Under the pieces are notes generated by a model. The model saw only the letters and a list, made by a program, of their open reading frames with translations, had not been told where the DNA came from and did no database searches. Shown in pieces: positions 39,367-46,609 of a stretch of 64,000 bases of DNA. How positions within the stretch are numbered: the stretch's first letter is position 1; each line of letters starts with the position of its first letter. The position numbers were made by a program, and so were the translations under genes. Location: NCBI RefSeq assembly GCF_029714325.1, contig NZ_CP121666.1, forward strand, positions 5,518,001 through 5,582,000, in the 5' to 3' direction. This stretch comes from Bradyrhizobium sp. CB1717. GTDB taxonomy: Bacteria; Pseudomonadota; Alphaproteobacteria; Rhizobiales; Xanthobacteraceae.

Positions 39367-39539
39367 CGGCGCTCCCCTGGATCGCTTGAGCCGTTGTATC
39401 GAGAGCCGGCAGCCGACTACGTCCGGCCCAAGCCTTGGTTCCCGATCATGCTCCAAAGGGGGCCGTAGACACCGTCCGAGGCTGGAATGTCAAGCCAAGA
39501 AGGGAAGTTCGACGGGCATTCAACCGGGAATGCGGTCCC

Positions 39540-40565
39540 TCAAAACCCGCCCGCCTTCTGATCCGCACCGACCTCGGCGCCGGTCCGCGCGCGGCGCACG
39601 CTGCTCACCAGTTGTCCCGGCCGGTCGTCGCGGTTCGGCTTGGCCGTGGCAAGCCGCAGCACGGCGGCATAATTCGGCTGCACCTCCATGCGACCGGCAT
39701 GGCGGCTCTCACTGAGAAGCCGATGCACCCTCGGCAGGTTGTAGCAGGGCACGTAGAACAACAGATGATGCTCGAGGTGGTAGTTCACGTAATACGGCGC
39801 GATGAACAGCCGCTCGAGAAAATTCGCATGCGTCGTGCGGGTATTGCGCAGTGGATCGCTGCTATCAGGGACGACGGCATGCTCGGCGATGTTGCGGATG
39901 CGGGTGATGACCATCATCCAGGTCAGCAGCGGCACCAGCCATAGCAGCGGATAGGCCCACCATACGCCGGCTGCCGCGAGACCTGCGAACATCATGCCAT
40001 TGACGATGCATTGCGGACCGAGCTTGTCCCAGAAATGCACCAGACGCTGCCGCCACGGCCAGTCCTTCGGGCCGAGCGCATTGAGCAATTGCGCCTTGCG
40101 CTGCTGGTAGCCGGTCTGCCCGGTGATGTCGCGCATGAACTTGCGGCGATAGCTCAGCTTCGTGATCGGAAAGGGCGCGGACAGCACGAGATCGGGATCG
40201 TCCTCCTGCTGGGTGCGCGCGTGATGCTGCAGATGATAGCGGCGATAGGCGCGCGTCTCCGCGAAGATGGGATAGGCGCAGAACCATTGGCTCAGCGTCA
40301 GATTGGTGTTCTCGTCGGCGGACAGGCAGCCGTGGGCGCCATCATGCATGAGGATCGCAAGGCCAAGCTGGCGCGAGCCGATGATGGCAACGGCTAGGAC
40401 ATACGTCAGCGGATTTGGCCACCACGCGACCAGCGCAATCGCGCCGATGATCAGCGCCCAGGCATGAGCGATCAGCGCGACGCCCTTCCAGGTCACGCGC
40501 TGGCGCACGTCGGCCAGTTGATCGTCGGTCAGGAAATCACGGGCACGCATGCGAAGCGCGGTCAT
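39540..40565 (-). CDS. Membrane fatty acid desaturase
   Basis: 341 residues with the three histidine boxes of membrane di-iron desaturases: HDGAHG (near residue 75), HLQHH in YHLQHHARTQQEDDPD, and HLEHH in YHLEHHLLFYVPCYNLP. Four or more membrane segments. Starts 3 nt after the TetR gene, so the two form an operon. The regioselectivity is not readable. A role in adjusting membrane fluidity is inferred from the neighbour and the family. Confidence 0.92.
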   Translation of the reverse strand: MTALRMRARDFLTDDQLADVRQRVTWKGVALIAHAWALIIGAIALVAWWPNPLTYVLAVAIIGSRQLGLAILMHDGAHGCLSADENTNLTLSQWFCAYPIFAETRAYRRYHLQHHARTQQEDDPDLVLSAPFPITKLSYRRKFMRDITGQTGYQQRKAQLLNALGPKDWPWRQRLVHFWDKLGPQCIVNGMMFAGLAAAGVWWAYPLLWLVPLLTWMMVITRIRNIAEHAVVPDSSDPLRNTRTTHANFLERLFIAPYYVNYHLEHHLLFYVPCYNLPRVHRLLSESRHAGRMEVQPNYAAVLRLATAKPNRDDRPGQLVSSVRRARTGAEVGADQKAGGF

Positions 40566-40568
40566 GGC

Positions 40569-41273
40569 CTAGCTCTCCTCGTCCGAAGGGGTCGATGCAT
40601 CGCGGTCGTCGACAAGGCGCAGCCGCGCGGCCTCGCCGGTAGACTTCGCCTGCTCGCCAAGAACGCGCAGCATCTCGGCGCAGAGCTCGTCCGGCGAACG
40701 GCCCATGGCGTAGCCTTCGAGAATGACGCCGATCGCGACGGCCCAGAACCGCCGCGAGCTTTCGTCGGGCGCGCGCAGGGAGCGCCAGCCATGCCGTGCG
40801 ACCTGGCTGGCATAGGCCCGCGCGCCCTCGGCGTGCAGGCGCTCGATGGTGCGCTCGACCAGCGGCGCCAGATCCTGGCGCCGACGTGTCAGGGTGAGCG
40901 CCTCCGCGAAGAAGGCGACCGAATCACTCGCCGTCACCGTTTCCGCCAGCGCATGGGTGTACTCGCGCGGCGTGCGCGCCTTCAGCGCAGCCTGCTCGGT
41001 CGCACGGGCCAGGTAGAGGAGGTCGCGGCAGGCGCATTCGACGAACAGCGCCTCCTTGGTGCGGAAATAATAGGTGATCTGGCTCGGGAATGCGTTCGCC
41101 GCGGCCACGATGTCGGTGATCGAGGCGCCCGACAATCCCCGCTCCCGGAACAGCGGGCTTGCCGCATCCAGCAGCAGTGAGCGCATCTTGCGGCCGGCCG
41201 AACGGGTGGCACGCGCCGCATGCTTGGGGTCGCCAGCCGCCTCAAACGGCTCATGGACCGACTTTTCCGCCAT
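40569..41273 (-). CDS. TetR-family regulator of the desaturase operon
   Basis: 234 residues. After a basic N-terminus, the TetR helix-turn-helix follows (ASPLFRERGLSGASITDIVA, then FPSQITYYFRTKEALF, near residues 35-85), then a variable ligand domain. Co-transcribed with the desaturase, like the DesT/FabR regulators that sense acyl-CoA unsaturation. A 7-3-7 inverted repeat 23 bp upstream of its ATG is a likely own operator. Ligand unproven. Confidence 0.9.
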   Translation of the reverse strand: MAEKSVHEPFEAAGDPKHAARATRSAGRKMRSLLLDAASPLFRERGLSGASITDIVAAANAFPSQITYYFRTKEALFVECACRDLLYLARATEQAALKARTPREYTHALAETVTASDSVAFFAEALTLTRRRQDLAPLVERTIERLHAEGARAYASQVARHGWRSLRAPDESSRRFWAVAIGVILEGYAMGRSPDELCAEMLRVLGEQAKSTGEAARLRLVDDRDASTPSDEES

Positions 41274-41615
41274 GGGGGCTCTCTCGCTCTAATTCTTTGT
41301 ATGCTATACAAACAAATAGATCAAGCTAGATGTGGTATAAGAGGACCGATCCCCGGTCCGGCACCGGCGACCCGGGCCAAGACCTGGCCCCCAACCTTGC
41401 AAAGCCGGCCAAAATCCGTATAAGGCGCGCATCCGCAGACCCCGGCCGGGAGCTGAACGGACGGTCTCAGCAAATCATTCGTGATTTTGGTGTGGCAGGG
41501 CCAGTCGGCCCGTCGTCCCGTGTTTCCGCCTTCTGAGCTTCATCCCAGAGTCCTTTCCGAAGGTCTCTTAAGGGCTTGACGCCGGGCGATGCGCCAACAT
41601 GAGGAAAGGACCACC
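41274..41615. other. Divergent region, TetR / rpsF
   Basis: 342 bp with the TetR operator near 41300 and, towards rpsF, sequence that must carry the ribosomal operon promoter and leader. Short GC-rich inverted repeats are present, but no definite promoter or S6:S18-type leader structure could be fixed by eye. No ORF is supported. Confidence 0.5.
41296..41312 (-). promoter_or_regulatory. TetR operator candidate
   Basis: TTTGTAT-GCT-ATACAAA, a perfect 7-bp inverted repeat with a 3-bp spacer, ends 23 bp before the TetR ATG. AT-rich and isolated in GC-rich DNA, it has the size and position of a TetR operator. Autoregulation with the desaturase is inferred. Confidence 0.65.
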
Positions 41616-42113
41616 ATGGCTCTCTATGAGCATGTTTTTCTCGCGCGTCAGGACGCGAGCCCGCAGCAGGTCGAAGAGCTGACTGCGCAGATGACCGGCA
41701 TCGTCGAGGGTCTCGGCGGCAAGGTCACCAAGACCGAGAATTGGGGCGTGCGCTCCCTCACCTACCGCATGAACAAGAACCGCAAGGCGCACTTCGTGCT
41801 GCTCAACATCGACGCGCCGTCCGCGGCGATCGCCGAGATCGAGCGCCAGGAGCGCATCAGCGAAGACGTGATCCGCTATCTCAGCGTCCGCGTCGAGGAA
41901 CTCGAGGAAGGCCCGTCCGCGATGATGCGCAAGGCCGACCGCGATCGCGAGCGTGACGACCGTGGCGGCGGCTTCCGCGGCGAGCGTGAAGGCGGCTTCC
42001 GTGGCGACCGCGAGGGCGGTTTCCGTGGCGGCGATCGCGACGGTGGCTTCCGCGGTGATCGCGGTCCGCGCCGTCCGCGCGAAGAAGCTGAAACCACGAC
42101 GGATGGGGAGTAA
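41616..42113 (+). CDS. rpsF: 30S ribosomal protein S6 with a repeated C-terminal tail
   Basis: 165 residues starting [20 protein letters not shown] after AGGAAAGGA. The S6 ferredoxin-like fold covers about residues 1-105. The remaining 60 residues are a tail of FRG(D/E)R-type repeats ([19 protein letters not shown], then GGFRGDRG) that is not part of the core fold. S6 binds S18 on the 30S platform, and rpsR follows 5 nt later. Confidence 0.97.
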   Translation: MALYEHVFLARQDASPQQVEELTAQMTGIVEGLGGKVTKTENWGVRSLTYRMNKNRKAHFVLLNIDAPSAAIAEIERQERISEDVIRYLSVRVEELEEGPSAMMRKADRDRERDDRGGGFRGEREGGFRGDREGGFRGGDRDGGFRGDRGPRRPREEAETTTDGE

Positions 42114-42118
42114 GATCA

Positions 42119-42358
42119 ATGGCTGAAGCTGGTGCACGCCGTCCGTTTTTCCGTCGTCGCAAGAGCTGCCCGTTCACGGGCGCCAATGCTCCGAAGATCG
42201 ACTACAAGGACTCCAAGCTGCTGATGCGCTACGTCTCCGAGCGCGGCAAGATCGTGCCGAGCCGCATCACCGCGGTGTCCGCGAAGAAGCAGCGTGAGCT
42301 CGCCCGCGCCATCAAGCGCGCGCGGTTCCTGGGCCTGCTGCCCTACGTCATTCGCTGA
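42119..42358 (+). CDS. rpsR: 30S ribosomal protein S18
   Basis: 79 residues with [24 protein letters not shown] in order and [20 protein letters not shown] near the end, the S18 signature. Partner of S6. Followed by a hairpin with a delayed T-run before the DUF2232 gene. Confidence 0.98.
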   Translation: MAEAGARRPFFRRRKSCPFTGANAPKIDYKDSKLLMRYVSERGKIVPSRITAVSAKKQRELARAIKRARFLGLLPYVIR

Positions 42359-42370
42359 TCGACCAATTCG

Positions 42371-42406
42371 ACCGGCGGCCATAGCGCCGCCGGTTGCCAC
42401 TTTTTC
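42371..42406 (+). terminator. Hairpin with downstream T-run, partial terminator after rpsR
   Basis: ACCGGCGGC (42371-42379) pairs with GCCGCCGGT (42386-42394), and TTTTT appears 8 nt later. The delayed T-run argues for attenuation, since the DUF2232 gene and rplI follow on the same strand. Confidence 0.45.
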
Positions 42407-42489
42407 GAACTCATAAGGCTTCCGGGTCATCCGGTCGCCGATGGTTGGGGCAGGACGCCTCTAACCGCTCGAAGGGAGCGGGACAGCTG

Positions 42490-43467
42490 ATGATGGCCTT
42501 TGGACTGATAGCCCTGATCGCCGGCGCTGCGTCGGCCCTGATGTTCGCCTCGATCGTTTCGGGCGCGCTGATCTCGCTCGTCCTGTTCTATCTCGCACCG
42601 CTGCCTTTGATGGTCGCCTCGATCGGCTGGGGACCGCTCTGCGCGAGCCTTGGCGGCATCACGGCCGCGATCGGCCTCGGCGCCCTGTTCGGCCTGCCCT
42701 ACTGCATCGCTTTCGCCGTCACTGTCGCGCTGCCGGCCTGGTGGCTCGGGCATCTCATTCTGCTCAGCCGGCAAGTATCGGTCGCTGCACCCGCCTCGGC
42801 TACCGAGCCGCCAGTCGAGCCCGAACTCGAGTGGTATCCGGTTGGACGTCTGCTGCTGTGGATCGCCGGCTTCGCCACGCTGACCACGATCGCGGCCCTG
42901 CTCACGCTCGGCACCGACGCCGAGACCATCACCGGCACATTGCAGCGCGGCCTGCTGCGCATCCTCCGCTCCACCGATCCCCAGACCTCCGCCGAGGCCA
43001 GCCAGCTCGTCGACGCGCTGGTGCGCATCGCGCCGGCTGCCGCGACCATCGTCGCGATGATGACGCTCACCCTCAACCTCTGGCTCAGTGCCAAGGTGAC
43101 GGCGACATCGGGCCGGCTGCGCCGTCCCTGGCCGGATCTGAAGACGGCGGAGTTGCCGCCGATGACACTGGTGGCGCTCTGCGTCGCGCTCGCCTTCTGC
43201 TTCACCGGTGGGCTGCTCGCGATCGTCGCGCAGATCACCACGGCGGCGTTGATGATGGGCTACGCACTCACCGGCTTTGCCGTGCTGCATACGCTGACGC
43301 TGGCGCTGAAGAGCCGCACCTTCTGGCTCGGCTCGGCCTATGCCGTCGTGGTCGTGTTCGGGTGGCCCGTCATCGCGATGGTGATCCTCGGTCTTGCGGA
43401 CGCCGTGTTCGGCTTCCGCGAGCGCTTCCTGCGCAACCGGCAGCCGCCGCCGCTGCCAACCCCTTAA
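42490..43467 (+). CDS. DUF2232 membrane protein of the S6-S18-L9 operon
   Basis: 325 residues with about eight membrane segments ([20 protein letters not shown] first), matching the DUF2232 protein found between rpsR and rplI in alphaproteobacteria. GGGAGCGGGACAGCTG precedes the ATG. Function unknown; its fixed place in a ribosomal operon is its most informative feature. Confidence 0.88.
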   Translation: MMAFGLIALIAGAASALMFASIVSGALISLVLFYLAPLPLMVASIGWGPLCASLGGITAAIGLGALFGLPYCIAFAVTVALPAWWLGHLILLSRQVSVAAPASATEPPVEPELEWYPVGRLLLWIAGFATLTTIAALLTLGTDAETITGTLQRGLLRILRSTDPQTSAEASQLVDALVRIAPAAATIVAMMTLTLNLWLSAKVTATSGRLRRPWPDLKTAELPPMTLVALCVALAFCFTGGLLAIVAQITTAALMMGYALTGFAVLHTLTLALKSRTFWLGSAYAVVVVFGWPVIAMVILGLADAVFGFRERFLRNRQPPPLPTP

Positions 43468-43514
43468 GTCCAACCCTGAAACTGAAACCCAGAGCACTTC
43501 AAAGGAGAACGAAT

Positions 43515-44114
43515 ATGGAAGTCATTTTGCTGGAACGCGTCAACAAGCTCGGCCAGATGGGCGAAGTCGTGAAGGTTCGCGACGGCTATGCCCGCAATTT
43601 CCTGCTCAAGCGCGGCAAGGCGCTGCGCGCCACCGCCGACAACCGTGCCAAGTATGACGGCATGAAGGCCGATCTCGAGGCGCGCAACCTCGCCTCCAAG
43701 GCCGAAGCGTCCAAGGTCGCCGAGAAGATCGAAGGCAAGAACATCATCGTGATCCGCCAGGCCTCCGAAGCCGGCCAGCTGTTCGGCTCGGTCACGGTGC
43801 GTGACGTCGTCGTCGCGTTCGAAGCCGACGGCGTGTCGCTCGCCCGTCCGCAGGTGCAGCTCGACGCGCCGATCAAGACCATCGGCAAGCACAGCATCAC
43901 CGTCGCCGTTCACCCCGAGGTCGAGGTCGAGGTCACCGTCACGGTTGCGCGCAGCCAGGATGAGGCCGAGCGCATCAACCGCGGCGAGGACATCTCGACC
44001 CGCAACGAGGACCGCGACGCGGCCGCCGAGGCGATCGCCGCCGCTGGCGAGTTCTTCGATCCGGAAGCCCAGCACGACGAAGTCGAGCCGGCCCCGGCTG
44101 CAGAAGAGAAGTAA
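43515..44114 (+). CDS. rplI: 50S ribosomal protein L9
   Basis: 199 residues starting [20 protein letters not shown] after AAAGGAG. N-terminal domain with [16 protein letters not shown], a central helix, and the C-terminal domain ending near [21 protein letters not shown] tail of about 50 acidic residues extends beyond the usual 150-residue L9, as in other alphaproteobacteria. Confidence 0.97.
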   Translation: MEVILLERVNKLGQMGEVVKVRDGYARNFLLKRGKALRATADNRAKYDGMKADLEARNLASKAEASKVAEKIEGKNIIVIRQASEAGQLFGSVTVRDVVVAFEADGVSLARPQVQLDAPIKTIGKHSITVAVHPEVEVEVTVTVARSQDEAERINRGEDISTRNEDRDAAAEAIAAAGEFFDPEAQHDEVEPAPAAEEK

Positions 44115-44125
44115 GCAAGTCAGTT

Positions 44126-44205
44126 CGTCATTCCGGGGCGGTCCGCAGGACCGAACCCGGAATCTCGAGATTCCGGATTCTCGCTTCGCGAGCCCCGGAA
44201 TGACG
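44126..44205. repeat. 80-bp palindromic element with three internal hairpins
   Basis: 14-bp perfect terminal inverted repeat (CGTCATTCCGGGGC at 44126-44139 and GCCCCGGAATGACG at 44192-44205). Inside are a hairpin CGGTCC-GCA-GGACCG (44139-44153), the 20-bp palindrome CCGGAATCTCGAGATTCCGG (44157-44176) and CTCGC-TTC-GCGAG (44180-44192). It would fold as a cloverleaf. One copy here; I recognise the motif as dispersed in Bradyrhizobium. Confidence 0.75.
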
Positions 44206-44219
44206 ACCATAGAAAGTCA

Positions 44220-44248
44220 GCCCGGTCGCCTCAGGCGGCCGGGCTTTT
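44220..44248 (+). terminator. Terminator of the rpsF-rplI operon
   Basis: GCCCGGTCGCC (44220-44230) pairs with GGCGGCCGGGC (44234-44244) with one mismatch, loop TCA, then TTTT. The loop TCA is also the stop codon (TGA) of the convergent thioesterase gene, so the stem partly lies in that coding region. Confidence 0.7.
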
Positions 44249-44698
44249 CGTTTTCGCGCCGACGTCCTCGCTCAGCATCGCGATCGAGGCGAGTGCGGTT
44301 GCCGTATGCTTCTCCACACCATCGCTGACGCAGTACACGTCGGCGGCGACGACCGAGACCTGGCGGCCCGGCTTGATCACCCTGGCCCGGCAGATGAGCT
44401 TGTCGCCGACCGCGGGCGACAACAAATTGAGCTTGTATTCCGCCGTCAGCGCCGGCTGGCCGCACGAGGCGGCCGCCGCGATCGTCGTGGCATTGTCGAC
44501 CAGGAAGGCGGTGACGCCGCCGTGGAAGAAGCCGTGCTGCTGCAGCAGCTCCGGCCGCCGCTCAACCGCGATGGTGCATGTGCCGCGCGACAGATCCGCC
44601 AATTCGGCGCCGACCAGGTTCATAAAGCCCTGCTGGCCGACATTGGCGTGGATGCGTTCGGCGATCGGCGCAAAGTCGGGATCTGCTTCGGTTCGCAT
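44231..44698 (-). CDS. PaaI-family hotdog thioesterase
   Basis: 155 residues. Hotdog signature QHGFFHGGVTAFLVDNATTI with the HGG(x)4D pattern, then ALTAEYKLNLLSPAVGDKLI. Acts on acyl-CoA or aryl-CoA thioesters; the specific substrate is unknown. 11 nt after the TetR gene on the same strand, so it is the probable target of that regulator. Confidence 0.9.
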   Translation of the reverse strand: MRTEADPDFAPIAERIHANVGQQGFMNLVGAELADLSRGTCTIAVERRPELLQQHGFFHGGVTAFLVDNATTIAAAASCGQPALTAEYKLNLLSPAVGDKLICRARVIKPGRQVSVVAADVYCVSDGVEKHTATALASIAMLSEDVGAKTKSPAA

Positions 44699-44709
44699 GA
44701 GGCCTCTCC

Positions 44710-45306
44710 TTATTGCTTCTTGATACGATCGGACGGGCGCAGCGCGCGGTTGGCACAGGCAATCAGCGTGTCGGCTTCGCTACGTGGATCGGCGCGATCA
44801 CGCCCCGACAGAAAGGCGCGGCAAAAAATCTGCGCCGGGCCGATCAGCTGGCTGACGAACATCACCGGCGTCATCGGCAGAAGCTCGCCATTTGTGACCA
44901 GCGGCGCGCGCCAGCGCTCGATGCCCTCGGCAAGCCGCGCATTCTGCGCGCGCTGGGCATCGCGGACGTCCTCGCCCCAGTCGTTGCGCGAGATCTCGAA
45001 GAGATAGCGCGCCTCGCGCCGGCTGGTGACGACCCAGTCGAGGTGCGCGCGGATCAGGCGATCGATGCCCTGCTCGGCATCGGGAACAGGGTCGAGCGCC
45101 GCCAGCACCGCGGCGTGATAGTGCCTTAGCACCTCGAGGAACAGCGCGCCGGCCAGTTCCTTCTTCGAGCTGAACGCGTGAAAGAAGCTGCCGTTGGAGG
45201 CGCGCGCTTTGCTGCGGATCGCCGCCACCGTCGCGCCGTCAAAACCGACGCGATCGAACACGGCGAGCCCCGCCGCCAACAGATCGTCACGCACGCTGGC
45301 CGTCAT
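44710..45306 (-). CDS. TetR-family regulator of the thioesterase
   Basis: 198 residues from ATG 45306, preceded by AGGAGGA. The helix-turn-helix is at the N-terminus (VFDRVGFDGATVAAIRSKAR, then SNGSFFHAFSSKKELAGALF), with a TetR_C-type ligand domain behind. A 26-bp near-perfect palindrome ends 12 bp before the start codon, so autoregulation is likely. Forms an operon with the PaaI thioesterase; a CoA-thioester ligand is plausible but not shown. Confidence 0.9.
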   Translation of the reverse strand: MTASVRDDLLAAGLAVFDRVGFDGATVAAIRSKARASNGSFFHAFSSKKELAGALFLEVLRHYHAAVLAALDPVPDAEQGIDRLIRAHLDWVVTSRREARYLFEISRNDWGEDVRDAQRAQNARLAEGIERWRAPLVTNGELLPMTPVMFVSQLIGPAQIFCRAFLSGRDRADPRSEADTLIACANRALRPSDRIKKQ

Positions 45307-45317
45307 CGACTCCTCCT

Positions 45318-45343
45318 GGAGCAACACTCTAGAGTATTGCTCC
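45318..45343 (-). promoter_or_regulatory. TetR operator candidate
   Basis: GGAGCAACACTCT-AGAGTATTGCTCC is a 26-bp palindrome with one mismatched pair. It lies directly upstream of the ribosome binding site of the TetR gene, where bound repressor would block transcription. Confidence 0.75.
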
Positions 45344-45361
45344 AATTGCGGTCAAGACGAC

Positions 45362-45389
45362 GCGAAGGCCGCGATGACGCGGCCTTCGC
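45362..45389 (-). terminator. Strong hairpin downstream of the cytochrome c gene
   Basis: GCGAAGGCCGCG (45362-45373) pairs perfectly with CGCGGCCTTCGC (45378-45389), loop ATGA. It lies 23 nt after the cytochrome stop on the minus strand and would isolate the TetR operon. T-run after it is weak. Confidence 0.55.
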
Positions 45390-45412
45390 AAGTTGATCGC
45401 AGGATGTGGGGC

Positions 45413-46348
45413 TTACCGCGAGATCGGCGGGGTCGGCGGGCCGGAGGATTCCACCGCCGGCGGGGCCACAGCGGTCGCGGTCGCGGGCGCCGGCTCCTGC
45501 GGCCTGGCCGCCGGTTCGGAGCTTGCGGCAGGCGCAGCCGGCTTGGGAGCCGCCTCTTCCGCCGCCTTGGGCGCGGCCGGCTCGGCGGGCTTTGCGGCGG
45601 CCGGCGGAGCCGGAGTCACCTGCGGCACCGGATCGCGCGGCTCGACCTTGGCGGTATCAGGCTTGGCCTCGGCGGGCTTGCTGTCGGACTTGGCTTCACC
45701 GGAGTCCACCTTCGCAGTCTCGGGCTTGGCGTCCGCCTTTGGCTCGCTCTTCTTGTCTTCAGTGGCCGGCGCAGCGGCATCGACCTTCGCTGCGTCTTCG
45801 GTCCCGGGCTTGCCGCGACGCTTAGCCTTCCGTCCCTCTGGCGCCGGCTGGCTCTCGGGCTTGGCACCCTCCTCGGCAGGCCGCGCGGCACGCTTCTGGC
45901 GCCCCTCAGCGGGTGGAGTTGCGCCCTCGCCCTCCGGCGTGGCGGCCTCCTGGGAGCGCTGACGGCGGCCCTGATGTTCGGGCGTCTGGCCTGGTGCCGT
46001 GGCGGCTTCCTTCTCCTTGGCACCGTCCCTCTTGCCGTCCTTGGCCTGGTAGCGAGTGTCGGTGGCACCGTTGGAGACGAGATAGGAGGCGAGGACGCCC
46101 GCCATGTCCGGGCTCGTGGTGTAGTGCTGGCGCAGGAAGCCCGGCAGCGAGCCCGGCGCCACGGACTTCAGCAGCCCGCGCGGGCTCTTGTGGCAGGCAT
46201 TGCAGGTCTGCGCGAAGAGCTGGGACGGGGTCTTGCCGGCCTCGAGGTTCGTCGCCTGCGCAAGGACGGCATCGGTCGCACCGAAGCCGATCAGAAGCAA
46301 TACCGTCGCGAGGCTAAGCGCTCGGCTCGACATTCCCATCATCTCCAT
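45413..46348 (-). CDS. c-type cytochrome with long Pro/Ala/Lys-rich tail
   Basis: 311 residues. Signal peptide (LATVLLLIGFGATDAVLA), then a very short cytochrome c-like domain with the heme site CNACH at residues 49-53 and a candidate Met ligand in TTSPDMAGVLASYLVSNG near residue 81. From about residue 97 to the end the protein is low complexity, Pro, Ala, Glu and Lys, without further motifs. ATGs at 46339 and 46333 are alternatives. The short domain and the periplasmic tail suggest a tethered electron carrier or scaffold; function unknown. Confidence 0.8.
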   Translation of the reverse strand: MEMMGMSSRALSLATVLLLIGFGATDAVLAQATNLEAGKTPSQLFAQTCNACHKSPRGLLKSVAPGSLPGFLRQHYTTSPDMAGVLASYLVSNGATDTRYQAKDGKRDGAKEKEAATAPGQTPEHQGRRQRSQEAATPEGEGATPPAEGRQKRAARPAEEGAKPESQPAPEGRKAKRRGKPGTEDAAKVDAAAPATEDKKSEPKADAKPETAKVDSGEAKSDSKPAEAKPDTAKVEPRDPVPQVTPAPPAAAKPAEPAAPKAAEEAAPKPAAPAASSEPAARPQEPAPATATAVAPPAVESSGPPTPPISR

Positions 46349-46527
46349 TGATTTTCCGCGCAGCCGGCAATCCGGCGCGCCAGCGGGTCACCTTTTAGCG
46401 GATTGAGCCGCGAATGGAAGCAGCTGCCCGCGCAAGGATGTGGTTAAGCGCTTTTCGAATATCCGCATTGAACACAACGCAATAGCGGGTCCGGAACACT
46501 CTCCCTAAATTTGAATGCAAACGCATA

Positions 46528-46552
46528 GGAACCCGAGCGGGACCTGAGCGTC
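46528..46552 (+). promoter_or_regulatory. Possible EcfG-type promoter before cfa
   Basis: GGAAC-N16-CGTC resembles the alphaproteobacterial general-stress promoter GGAAC-N16/17-CGTT, with one mismatch in the -10 part. It lies about 55 nt before the CFA synthase start. Confidence 0.3.
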
Positions 46553-46609
46553 AGATGTGAAGACCGGCTTAGTCGCATCTCTTCGGGTTCGCTCGAGAGG
46601 AAGGTGTCG

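Noticed and set aside
41460..41615. S6:S18 leader RNA motif before rpsF
   Set aside because: Such leaders are known for rpsF operons, but I could not draw the required bulged stem with its CCG with confidence. A covariance model search would decide.
44126..44205. Cloverleaf repeat as a tRNA gene
   Set aside because: Length and outline suggest it, but there is no anticodon arm pattern, T-arm GTTC or CCA-adjacent acceptor; the arms are perfect palindromes.
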